Shown piece after piece: positions 24,439 through 32,095 of a stretch of 32,749 nt of DNA. Made by a program: the position numbers and the translations under genes. Source of the DNA: an uncultured Lachnospiraceae bacterium (GTDB lineage Bacteria > Bacillota > Clostridia > Lachnospirales > Lachnospiraceae). Each line of letters opens with the position of its first letter. Position 1 is the first letter of the stretch. The stretch spans positions 1 through 32,749 of the forward strand of contig CACWHK010000026.1 in assembly GCA_902760755.1 (NCBI GenBank), in the 5' to 3' direction. Under the pieces are notes generated by a model. It had not been told where the DNA came from, made no database searches, and was given only the letters and a program-made list of their open reading frames with translations.

Positions 24439-25788
24439 CTACATACCGGCAATCGCCGGATAGAGCACAATGCCAACAACTACAGCCAACAAAAGGATCA
24501 TCGGTAATAACAGCTTCTGCGACACCTGTTCTCCCTTTCTTCTGGCAGCCTCCTTCGTCTCTGCCTCTGCATCCTGCACCTCCTGCTCCAGAAGAGTCAG
24601 CAGCTGACTGCTTCCTCTCGGAGCCGCGGTGCTTATGGTCGAAAACAGCCGGATATAGCACCGAAGTCCTATATGCCTGCCCAGCTCCGCATAGATCCCC
24701 GATTCGGAAGATCCTGTTCCGATCCGGTTCACTGCGTATCTGACCTCCGGTGTCAGGAACTGTTCCTCCACAGCCGCTGCCGTAAGCAGCGACTCGCCGA
24801 GGGACGCACCGGCGTAAATGAGTAGGGTGAGCCGCTTTACGAAGCGATAGAATACACTTTGCAGGATCTCCTCCCGCTGCTTCAGCTTCTCCTTCTCTCT
24901 GCTTCCTCTGAGAAAGAAGAACACCCCGGCTGTAAGAACAATTACCGGATAGAGTTTGCAAATCATCTTCCCTGCAGTATTGCTCTTTTCCTTTACAACA
25001 ACGCCATCTACCTGATCCGGAAGGGTGAAGGTTTCATCAGCCCGACTGCCTTCCTCCATCTCGGCCAGAATCCGCTGTACCCGTTCCACCTTTGTTTCCG
25101 TATAACTCTTCGGAACAACGGTTGCACAAAACGACACCGTCCGCTCCCGGATACCGTCGGAGAGCTCTGCCCTGATGGTTACACTGCAGGCTTCTTCCAG
25201 ATTGTCTCTTCGTACGGTTCCGTTACGGCTTATGATCGTAAGTGCATCCGTGTCCCAGGAAATCTTCAGAAGTCCCGCAGGGTCCTTCTTCGGAAATACC
25301 AGATTCTCCGTCACAAAGTCCAAAGAACTGTTTCCGCCGAGGATTTCCTTCTCCAGACTGACACCGGCCGAGGAGACTGCTGCTTCAAACTCCTCCTCCG
25401 TCATCTGTCTGGAACCGACGGAAAGAGTAAACTCCTCTTCCTTATCTCCGTCGGTCAGCTGTACCGTGATCCCGGCTGCATCCTCTCCTGCAGCCGGTCT
25501 TTGGATTCCGGAGCTGTCCTTATCTTCAGACGGAAGTAAGAGGACTCCCAGTCCGAGGATCCAGAGCATCCCCAGTCCTGCAAGAAACTGCCGGAACCTT
25601 TGCTCTACGTACTGCGCTGTCGCATCTTCCAGCGATCTTCCATACAGTACCTCCAGTTTTTGCAAACGCCCGGCAATCTCCGGCACAGCCCATGACCCAT
25701 CTTTATGTAAACTGAAATGCCGTCTGACCAGGATCGCGATCACTGCCACGACCGGCAGAAGCACCAGCAGGATGGCTACCAGCTTCAT
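24439..25788 (-). CDS. tadC: TadC-like type II/IV secretion F-domain protein with large extracytoplasmic insertion
   Basis: A 449-aa inner-membrane protein. An N-terminal TM (about 3-22) and a second TM (about 70-87) are followed by about 190 residues of soluble domain (from EDKDSSGIQR to VVVKEKSNTAG). A third TM lies at about 279-300, then the T2SSF domain (about 310-430; FVKRLTLLIYAGASLGESLLTAA, LGRHIGLRCYIRLFSTISTAAPRGSS) and a last TM (426-449). The F domain matches TadC. Most TadC proteins are about 300 aa, so the extra domain explains the length. RBS AAGGAG lies about 8 bases before the ATG. It follows tadB by 28 bases. Confidence 0.9.
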   Translation of the reverse strand: MKLVAILLVLLPVVAVIAILVRRHFSLHKDGSWAVPEIAGRLQKLEVLYGRSLEDATAQYVEQRFRQFLAGLGMLWILGLGVLLLPSEDKDSSGIQRPAAGEDAAGITVQLTDGDKEEEFTLSVGSRQMTEEEFEAAVSSAGVSLEKEILGGNSSLDFVTENLVFPKKDPAGLLKISWDTDALTIISRNGTVRRDNLEEACSVTIRAELSDGIRERTVSFCATVVPKSYTETKVERVQRILAEMEEGSRADETFTLPDQVDGVVVKEKSNTAGKMICKLYPVIVLTAGVFFFLRGSREKEKLKQREEILQSVFYRFVKRLTLLIYAGASLGESLLTAAAVEEQFLTPEVRYAVNRIGTGSSESGIYAELGRHIGLRCYIRLFSTISTAAPRGSSQLLTLLEQEVQDAEAETKEAARRKGEQVSQKLLLPMILLLAVVVGIVLYPAIAGM

Positions 25789-25816
25789 ACACCAACTCCT
25801 TCATTCCTCCGGGATA

Positions 25817-26545
25817 CTACTCCCGGAAGGCCTTCTTCAGCATCCGGCCTGCGATCACATCTGCTGCCACATTTGCGGCAAGCGCAAATGTCATGATCAC
25901 CGCCCCGCCTAAACTGTTGTATAACGGGGCCAGATAGGCACCGTTCATCAGCCGCATATAGAGAAGCATGAGGGACGGCATCAACGTCATGATCCTCTGC
26001 TCCAGCAGCTTCTCGGAAAGGGTTTTCTCGATCTCCTGCTGCAGCTCCAGGGATTCCTGCAGTCGTCCCGCTGCCCGCCGGACGGTGCGGATCAGGTCTC
26101 CTCCGGTCCGCTGCTGTATCCGGAGTACCTCGGCGAATTCCTCCGCCTCTTCGATCTTCACCTGATCCGCATACTCCCGGAGCACCTGCCACGCAGGAGC
26201 TCCGAGGGTCAGCTGCCGGCTGATCTTTGTGGCAAGGAGACAGATCTCCTCCCTCTCGGAGTAGACCAGCCCAAGATCATCCTTTGCCACGGACAGCGCA
26301 TTTTCCAGGGAATAGCCCGCCTCCAGTGCCGTTTCCACGGACAGGAGCAGTCGCCGGAACTGTTCCCGTCTCTTCTTCTGTTTCCGTCGTTCCCGGTACC
26401 TTCGGTAGACACTTCCGATGTAGGCTCCTGCCAGTGCAGCCGGGATCAGCCCGAGGATACGGTTGTAGAACAGCCATCCCAGAAAGACCGTCCCCGCTGC
26501 AACCAGCAGCAGCACCTGACCGTCCCGGAGAATTCGTTCCTTCAT
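25817..26545 (-). CDS. tadB: TadB-like type II secretion F-domain inner-membrane protein
   Basis: A 242-aa protein. An N-terminal hydrophobic pair (QVLLLVAAGTVFLGWLFYNR and IPAALAGAYIGSVYRRY) is followed by the cytoplasmic F domain. That domain shows FRRLLLSVETALEAGYSLENAL, then EFAEVLRIQQRTGGDLIRTVRRAAGRLQE, the core of TadB/TadC. Two C-terminal TM segments follow. TadB and TadC form the pilus assembly platform that works with the TadA ATPase. The gene starts 25 bases after the tadA stop. Confidence 0.92.
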   Translation of the reverse strand: MKERILRDGQVLLLVAAGTVFLGWLFYNRILGLIPAALAGAYIGSVYRRYRERRKQKKRREQFRRLLLSVETALEAGYSLENALSVAKDDLGLVYSEREEICLLATKISRQLTLGAPAWQVLREYADQVKIEEAEEFAEVLRIQQRTGGDLIRTVRRAAGRLQESLELQQEIEKTLSEKLLEQRIMTLMPSLMLLYMRLMNGAYLAPLYNSLGGAVIMTFALAANVAADVIAGRMLKKAFRE

Positions 26546-26570
26546 CCTGCTTCCTCCCTCTTCGCCTCAG

Positions 26571-26975
26571 CTACTGCATGACTGCAGCGCCATCTCTCAC
26601 ATGAGCTGCACGGGAAGCCATATACTCCCCCATGCATCCGGCCATCTGGAGCTTCTCCACCCGGACCAGCCGGTTCATCTGTACCAGATGCCCCTGCACC
26701 GGTCCTCCGACCTCTCCGGCATCTTCAAACTGAAATAACGGATTTAACATGATCTCCTCCCCCTCGATTCCCACAACCTCTGTGATCTCCAGCACCCGGC
26801 GGCTCTTATCCCTGAGCCTCCCGAGATGGATCACGATATCCAGCGCGGATGCGATCTTCCGCCGGATTGCCCGAAGCGGCAGATCCTCCGCAGAAAGCAC
26901 CATGGTCTCCAGCCGGATCAGCATGTCACCAACGGAGTTTGCATGTCCGGTGGAAAGACTTCCTTCATGCCCCGT
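26571..26975 (-). pseudogene. tadA: TadA/CpaF pilus ATPase, C-terminal remnant cut by the mobile element
   Basis: The minus-strand frame ends at 26571 and reads about 135 codons beginning TGHEGSLSTGHANSVGDMLIRLE, the highly conserved TGHxGSLSTGHANS motif of CpaF/TadA. KIASALDIVIHLGRLRDKSRRVLEITEVVG follows. Upstream of TGH the homology stops: three unrelated codons then an in-frame TAA at 26985-26987. The N-terminal domain, Walker A and Walker B boxes (about two thirds of a normal TadA) are missing. An internal ATG could start a fragment but not a working ATPase. The break coincides with the start of foreign DNA on the plus strand, so this is an insertional disruption. Confidence 0.88.
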
Positions 26976-26978
26976 TTT

Positions 26979-27098
26979 CCAATCTTAGCTACACATCGAA
27001 CTGTTTGAATCTGACCACTTTTACATTCACCAGAGACACATCTTACCGGGGACGCAAAAGTGAATTACAGATAACAGTTCGGTGTTTTTTAAGATTGG
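26979..27098. repeat. Three-tier nested inverted repeat at the element end
   Basis: Perfect arms lie in mirror order. CCAATCTTA (26979-26987) faces TAAGATTGG (27090-27098). CGAACTGTT (26997-27005) faces AACAGTTCG (27073-27081). CACTTTT (27016-27022) faces AAAAGTG (27056-27062). Gaps between tiers are 9 and 8 bases, then 10 and 10. The central segment is 33 bases. The right side holds a T-run (27084-27090) and the polymerase ribosome site. This could be an end structure, a recombination site or a leader terminator. Confidence 0.75.
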
Positions 27099-27108
27099 AG
27101 GGGAAATC

Positions 27109-30100
27109 ATGATAAACGGATCTCTCGCATTAAAATCAATTCCCGAACTTGGAACCAATACACAGATAACCCAAAACTGTATAGACAGTCCCTGGTCGCA
27201 GGATCAGTACTATTACATTTTGGATGAGTTACAGAAGTACGGGTGTGCTCGTGTAAATTACAGACGTGAATACACCCTGCTCAAAGAAGTGTCATCTTCA
27301 AATCATCTGACGGAACTTCAAAACTTCCGTCAGAGTTCAAAACCCTTAACCCCTAATAACAAAAGGGCCGAAAGCAGTGGTGTCATTTTGCCTTTATGCG
27401 ACGCGGTAGTACCAAATGACACCACTACTCGAGCAAAAAAGCCGAGCAAACCATTTCTCGCACCATTGGATGTGCAGAAAGCCGGTAGTATAGCTGAGGT
27501 TATCCCCTCTTTCAAAGTAATCCAATCGGATAGTCTTAGCCTGAACATCGGTTTTGATACTGAATTTCAAGATTACAGGGACAATTCTGATAAGAAACGA
27601 AGAGTTTTATCTCTCCAAATGACTATTAATATAGGCGAAAACCTGATCAGGTATTTCTTTTTGGTGAATCCCCTTTATCAGGAGGTCACTCCTGATGGCG
27701 GAAGGATTCCCTTGAAATACTGCCTTGCTGATATCCTTTCAGACTTGAAGACCACTTATTTCCCGGACTTCCCTCTTGTAAGGAAGGAAAATCTCATCTT
27801 CAAAGAACGAAAGTGGAAGGATCATGAACCATTTAAGATTGTCGATTTCAAGAAAATGAAGGATAGCGTGATTCCTATCACCATCATTTGTCATACCGGA
27901 AAGGCTGATATATCTGTATTCCGAAGGTCAAAGTATGACATTGATCTTCTCCGAAAGCTTGGAGAGATCCAGGGTGGATGGATGACAACGGAGAACGTAC
28001 GATTCCGCGCCGAGAATGATTCCGGATACAACTACTACTGGTTAGTCAATCTCTGCGTAAGGGACACTTTAGGTCTTACTCCCGCTGACAATAAATCACT
28101 TAAAGCTCTCGGGAAAGTAATAGGCCGTCCGAAAATCGAACTTCCAAAAAATGTAATCGAGCATATGACCGCATTTGCAGTCAGAAACCCTGTTGAATAC
28201 TACCGATATGCCGTGAACGATGCCGATATTGTGGTCTCTTTTTGCTCCGAGCTGTTCCAATGCAATCACTCAGTGCCCATGACATTATCAAGTGCAGCCG
28301 CATCATCAATGTACGGCAGCATCAAGAACTACTTCGGAGTTGTAAGAAAAGCTGATTATGATCGGGTTTATAGAGGATTAGAGATGTTAGATGAAGGAAT
28401 TATCCCATCCAAAGATGAATGCCTGAAATTTTTGAAAGCCACCAGATATGTACCAATTCGTGATAATCCAGATGCAAAACTTGTATCTGAGTACTTTGAA
28501 GAGGCGTACACCGGTGGGTTCAACGCTTCATTCTTTATTGGATGGATTACCGAAAAGACCACAGATTTTGATCTCCAGAACGCATACCCAACCGCGATGG
28601 CCAGCATCATCGATATCGATTGGTCAAAAAACGTCCGAGACTTCCCTCGCAATTATGAACTAACCAAGCAGGATCTCTTTAACCCACTTATTCCTACCGT
28701 GGCTGTTGGTGATTTTGATTTTCCTGACACATGCTACTGCCCTAACATCCCGGTTCCTGTCAAAGGCGGTATGAAGATATATCCTCGACACGGGCGTCAA
28801 GTCTATATGTCCGGTCCTGACATGTATCTGGCGCTCCGCTTAGGTGCCCGTATCAAAATCTTCCGAGGTTTCACCTGCATGATGCTCGAAACAGAAGACG
28901 GTAAACCTTCGCAATGCCTTGCCTATGCGGTCACAAATCTTGTTCAGGACAGAATGAGAGCCAAAATCGAGTATAAAGAGAATCCTCTTGTTGAGAAGAG
29001 CTTAAAAACAATGGTGAACTCCTGCTACGGAAAAACTGCTCAGAATGTCAGCCCTAAAACAAGATATAACGCAAAAATCATGGATCGCGTCGATGCTGAA
29101 CCGTCTACGGTCACTAGCCCTTATCACGCAACATATACAACAGCACTTGTACGATGCATGCTGATTGCCTGTATCAACCAACTCCATGATATGGGGTATC
29201 ACGTATATTCCGTCACTACGGACGGTTTTATCACAGATGCTCCCACAGATGTTGTTCGTAATCTCGATGCCCATGGGTTTGCACAAATCTTCCAAAACGG
29301 TCGATATACATTAAATCAGACCACAGCTGAGTGCGAAGCAAATCAGGTATGGGAACCGAAACACTTTAATGACACCTTCCTCAATATTACAACCAGGGGA
29401 AATGTCGCAGTAAATGATTCTGGTGTACTTGCACATAACTCCTACACGACTGGCGAAGTAAAGGATAGCCGTGCGGATCGGGATGCCTACATCATTGCAG
29501 TCCTGTCACGAGAAGGCAGATTGAAGTGTTCGACCAATGTATGGACCAAGTTTTCTGAGATTGTGGAACGAAAGCATGACTTCCATGTTACGGAATGCAT
29601 CCGGCAGCTCTCCATGAATTTTGACTACAAGCGCTGCCCTATCGTTGAAACAGCGGTTGATACTCCTGTCCATTACGAAAGTGCTAACGGCGAGTACACC
29701 GTCGACACAATCATTGCAGAGTATGACACCCGTCCATTCCATGACGCAGAGGAATTCCTAAACTATCGAAACACCATGCACAACGAAGACTGTGTCAAAG
29801 TAACTGCCGATTTGGAACGCGTAAAGGTAAAGTCCACAGTTAAGACAAAGGGTTATATCGGGAAAGATCTTCCACGGAAAACACTTCTTTCCATACTAAT
29901 GGGATACCGTTCCGGACTATATTCGATCCCTGCACTTGACGGGTTACGTCAGTCCGAAGTTGTTAACAAGGTTAATTCCTGGGGTATATCCACCATTACC
30001 ATAACCGACTGGAAGAACTGTTCAAGATCAAAGCGGCAGGAAAACATGCTCCCCCGGGAAGTCATCGAGGAGACATTGGAAAAGATCAATCATTTGGAAA

Positions 30101-30111
30101 GTAATCAATAA
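27109..30111 (+). CDS. Family-B DNA polymerase with 3'-5' exonuclease domain (DNA_pol_B_2 / piPolB-like)
   Basis: A 1000-aa protein. Exonuclease motifs: ExoI GFDTEF (D150, E152), ExoII HTGKADISVF (D267), ExoIII YAVNDADI (Y367, D371). Polymerase motifs: A DLQNAYP (D488, Y493, P494), B KTMVNSCYG (K633, N637, Y640, G641), C YSVTTDGFI (T703, T704, D705). The first Asp of the canonical DTD in motif C is Thr here. The order and spacing fit protein-primed or primer-independent B-family enzymes of plasmids and mobile elements. About 290 residues follow motif C, an unusually long tail. Start 27109 has GGAGGGG upstream; a GTG at 27082 is inside the inverted repeat and rejected. It probably replicates the element. 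Confidence 0.92.
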   Translation: MINGSLALKSIPELGTNTQITQNCIDSPWSQDQYYYILDELQKYGCARVNYRREYTLLKEVSSSNHLTELQNFRQSSKPLTPNNKRAESSGVILPLCDAVVPNDTTTRAKKPSKPFLAPLDVQKAGSIAEVIPSFKVIQSDSLSLNIGFDTEFQDYRDNSDKKRRVLSLQMTINIGENLIRYFFLVNPLYQEVTPDGGRIPLKYCLADILSDLKTTYFPDFPLVRKENLIFKERKWKDHEPFKIVDFKKMKDSVIPITIICHTGKADISVFRRSKYDIDLLRKLGEIQGGWMTTENVRFRAENDSGYNYYWLVNLCVRDTLGLTPADNKSLKALGKVIGRPKIELPKNVIEHMTAFAVRNPVEYYRYAVNDADIVVSFCSELFQCNHSVPMTLSSAAASSMYGSIKNYFGVVRKADYDRVYRGLEMLDEGIIPSKDECLKFLKATRYVPIRDNPDAKLVSEYFEEAYTGGFNASFFIGWITEKTTDFDLQNAYPTAMASIIDIDWSKNVRDFPRNYELTKQDLFNPLIPTVAVGDFDFPDTCYCPNIPVPVKGGMKIYPRHGRQVYMSGPDMYLALRLGARIKIFRGFTCMMLETEDGKPSQCLAYAVTNLVQDRMRAKIEYKENPLVEKSLKTMVNSCYGKTAQNVSPKTRYNAKIMDRVDAEPSTVTSPYHATYTTALVRCMLIACINQLHDMGYHVYSVTTDGFITDAPTDVVRNLDAHGFAQIFQNGRYTLNQTTAECEANQVWEPKHFNDTFLNITTRGNVAVNDSGVLAHNSYTTGEVKDSRADRDAYIIAVLSREGRLKCSTNVWTKFSEIVERKHDFHVTECIRQLSMNFDYKRCPIVETAVDTPVHYESANGEYTVDTIIAEYDTRPFHDAEEFLNYRNTMHNEDCVKVTADLERVKVKSTVKTKGYIGKDLPRKTLLSILMGYRSGLYSIPALDGLRQSEVVNKVNSWGISTITITDWKNCSRSKRQENMLPREVIEETLEKINHLESNQ

Positions 30112-30133
30112 TTGTATCAGGAGGAACACCGCT

Positions 30134-30373
30134 ATGAGTTATGAAGTGAATTTTACAATCCGAAAAGGTACATATTCAGACCGAACATGGGAAGATCATC
30201 CGCATACCCTAATGACGAGGGAAGGACTCATCCGTCTTCTTTCTCACCCCCATAGGTTCATAGTGAACTCAGCAACATATGTTATCGCTGAGTCTTGTCT
30301 GGAGTACCGAAGTCCTGACAGATATGAGAATCTGACGGACGACCACGTTCTGCAGCAGGTTCTTTTTGGATAG
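30134..30373 (+). CDS. Small protein of unknown function next to the polymerase
   Basis: A 79-aa soluble protein starting MSYEVNFTIRKGTYSDRTWEDH and ending DDHVLQQVLFG; not recognised. It has no TM or Cys cluster, and the mixture of beta-like and helical stretches suggests a compact domain. An excellent ribosome site AGGAGG lies 9 bases before the ATG, and the gene begins 22 bases after the polymerase stop, so it is cotranscribed. A role with the polymerase is possible only by position. Confidence 0.75.
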   Translation: MSYEVNFTIRKGTYSDRTWEDHPHTLMTREGLIRLLSHPHRFIVNSATYVIAESCLEYRSPDRYENLTDDHVLQQVLFG

Positions 30374-30399
30374 TATTTATCCTCTGTCATTCCACCCTA

Positions 30400-30495
30400 G
30401 AGTAAATTGGCAAGTTTCGCCTTGTGGCAAGCCACAACGCCCGGGCACAGCCCGGACTTGCCAGGGGCTAGCCCCTTGGAACCCCCAATTTACTC
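30400..30495. other. Candidate origin of transfer (oriT)
   Basis: Between the small ORF and mobC lies a densely structured, non-coding segment. The outer arms are GAGTAAATTGG (30400-30410) and CCAATTTACTC (30485-30495). A second tier is TGGCAAG (30408-30414) and CTTGCCA (30457-30463). Inside are hairpins TTGTGGC/GCCACAA (30422-30437) and CCGGGC/GCCCGG (30441-30455). A 12-base palindrome GGGGCTAGCCCC lies at 30464-30475. Location directly before mobC and the relaxase is the usual oriT position. The nic site is not identified. Confidence 0.65.
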
Positions 30496-30527
30496 ACCAA
30501 TTACCATACAGAAAGGATGTGTTACAC

Positions 30528-30962
30528 ATGAAAAATATACAGGTCAATCAAAAAAACAAAAAGGTCAATCGAAAAAGAAACAAGGCTGTCACGATTCGGA
30601 TGACTGCTGCGGAGTACGATTCTCTCATGAAAAAACTGGAAGAAACCGGTTTGACTCAGCAGGCTTTTGTAATCGGTGCAATTCAAGGAGCCACTCTCAT
30701 GTCATCTGACGGTCTTCGGGAACTGAAAAAAACAAATCAGCAGTTCTACGAAATGAACGTACAGCTTCGGGGGCTGTGCACAAATGTTAACCAACTAGCT
30801 CATTGGGCTAACAGCAATGGAGAAGTTGCAAAAGAGCGAATCCTTCAAATGATCAATGAGCAAGTCGAAAAATATCGAAAGGATGGTGAAGACGCATGGC
30901 GATCAATAAGGTTATTAACAAATCAAAAAAGAACAGCGGACCACAGACCCACGGAAGAATGA
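30528..30962 (+). CDS. mobC: MobC-like relaxosome accessory protein
   Basis: A 144-aa basic DNA-binding protein. The N-terminal KAVTIRMTAAEYDSLMKKLEETGLTQQAFV resembles a ribbon-helix-helix fold. The C-terminal LRGLCTNVNQLAHWANSNG matches the MobC signature (RxxxNNVNQxAxxAN). MobC proteins help the relaxase open oriT. The ATG at 30528 is preceded by AAAGGATG; an upstream in-frame ATG at 30366 would read through the oriT structure and is rejected. Its 3' end overlaps the relaxase start by 67 bases. Confidence 0.85.
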   Translation: MKNIQVNQKNKKVNRKRNKAVTIRMTAAEYDSLMKKLEETGLTQQAFVIGAIQGATLMSSDGLRELKKTNQQFYEMNVQLRGLCTNVNQLAHWANSNGEVAKERILQMINEQVEKYRKDGEDAWRSIRLLTNQKRTADHRPTEE

Positions 30963-32095
30963 GATATATCATCAACTATGTTCTTCAGGATAAGAAGGTC
31001 ACAGAAGGATATGTAACGATCACCGGTCCTTATGCTCCCTCCGAAATCTCAGTGGATGGAGTGTATAAGGCATTTCTGGATGAAAAGCAGATTTGGGGAA
31101 AGGACAGCGGGCGGTTGTATGCTCATAACGTGATCAGCTTCCATAAAGATGAGCAGATCACCCCAGCCATGTGCCTGGATATCGGGAAGAAGTTTTGCGA
31201 ACGCTTCTTCCCCGATCACCAGACTCTGATTGCTGTGCATCAGGACCGGGAACACCTTCATGTACATATGGTCACTAATACAGTTTCCTTCATTGACGGG
31301 AGAAAACTGCATCAGACCAAGCATGATCTTCAACGGCAAAAGGATTTTACGAATAATCTCTGCCTTCAGATGGGGCTGACCGTTGCTGAAAAGGGCAAGC
31401 ATTTCGACGGAACCGACATCGAACCCGGCGAGATTCGAGCTTGGAGCAAGGACAAGTATCAGGTTCTGACGAATAAAGAAAGGGACAGCTACATGGTTGA
31501 CTGCGCTTCAGCTATTGTTGAAACCATTCCAAGTTGCACCAACGCTGATGACTTCTTCATAAAAATGGAACACCGTGGCTGGATCGTCAGCTGGAATGAA
31601 AAAAAGACTCATATTGTATTCAGAAATACCGCCGGCAAAACCTTAAGGCATAACAACCTTAGCCGGGTATTCTCATTTGACTTAGGATTGGAGGAATTGA
31701 TTTATGAATATAAGAGAGCGATTGGTAATTATGACTCCGCCCAAGGATCCTTCGATGAATTCTATGCAGGACAAGCCGAAGCACTCCTCAGATGCATCGC
31801 AGAACTCCTCATCTCAGCCCTTAAGGCAACCCTCGGTGTTGCTGAGCATTCAGGAACTAACCATGGAGCGGGATCAGCTAAAACAAGAACTCAGGGACAA
31901 AGAGGCGGAATTGCAAGAGACGAAAGAGCTAAATTTGACGCTTTTCTCGCAGATATCAGAGCTAAAACAGACTGTAGCACAGCTAACAGAAAAGATCGTG
32001 AGTCTGAGCGAGAGCGACATACAATTAGCGGAAGCCCGGAAGTTGAACGAAATATGGCAGAAAGAAAAGAAAGAGATACTGGACCAAGCCTCTAA
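30896..32095 (+). CDS. MobA-type HUH relaxase / mobilization nuclease
   Basis: A 399-aa relaxase. The metal-binding motif HQDREHLHVHMVTNTV (H115, D117, H120, H122, H124) is canonical for the MobA/MobL and MobP groups. The candidate nucleophile is Tyr24 or Tyr28 in RMRYIINYVLQDKK. The nuclease domain occupies about residues 1-260. The remaining 135 residues are hydrophilic, Arg/Glu/Ser-rich and low in complexity. This tail is encoded over the start of another gene in a different frame (31704 onward). The ATG overlaps mobC. The enzyme nicks oriT and pilots single-strand transfer, using a conjugation machine supplied elsewhere. Confidence 0.9.
   Translation: MAINKVINKSKKNSGPQTHGRMRYIINYVLQDKKVTEGYVTITGPYAPSEISVDGVYKAFLDEKQIWGKDSGRLYAHNVISFHKDEQITPAMCLDIGKKFCERFFPDHQTLIAVHQDREHLHVHMVTNTVSFIDGRKLHQTKHDLQRQKDFTNNLCLQMGLTVAEKGKHFDGTDIEPGEIRAWSKDKYQVLTNKERDSYMVDCASAIVETIPSCTNADDFFIKMEHRGWIVSWNEKKTHIVFRNTAGKTLRHNNLSRVFSFDLGLEELIYEYKRAIGNYDSAQGSFDEFYAGQAEALLRCIAELLISALKATLGVAEHSGTNHGAGSAKTRTQGQRGGIARDERAKFDAFLADIRAKTDCSTANRKDRESERERHTISGSPEVERNMAERKERDTGPSL

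Noticed and set aside
27109-30111. Phage phi29-like replication module
   Set aside because: The polymerase is followed by oriT-like DNA, MobC and a relaxase instead of terminal protein and structural genes, so a mobilizable element fits better.
30366-30527. Upstream extension of mobC to an ATG at 30366
   Set aside because: It would translate through the whole inverted-repeat region, has no ribosome site, and MobC homology starts after 30528.
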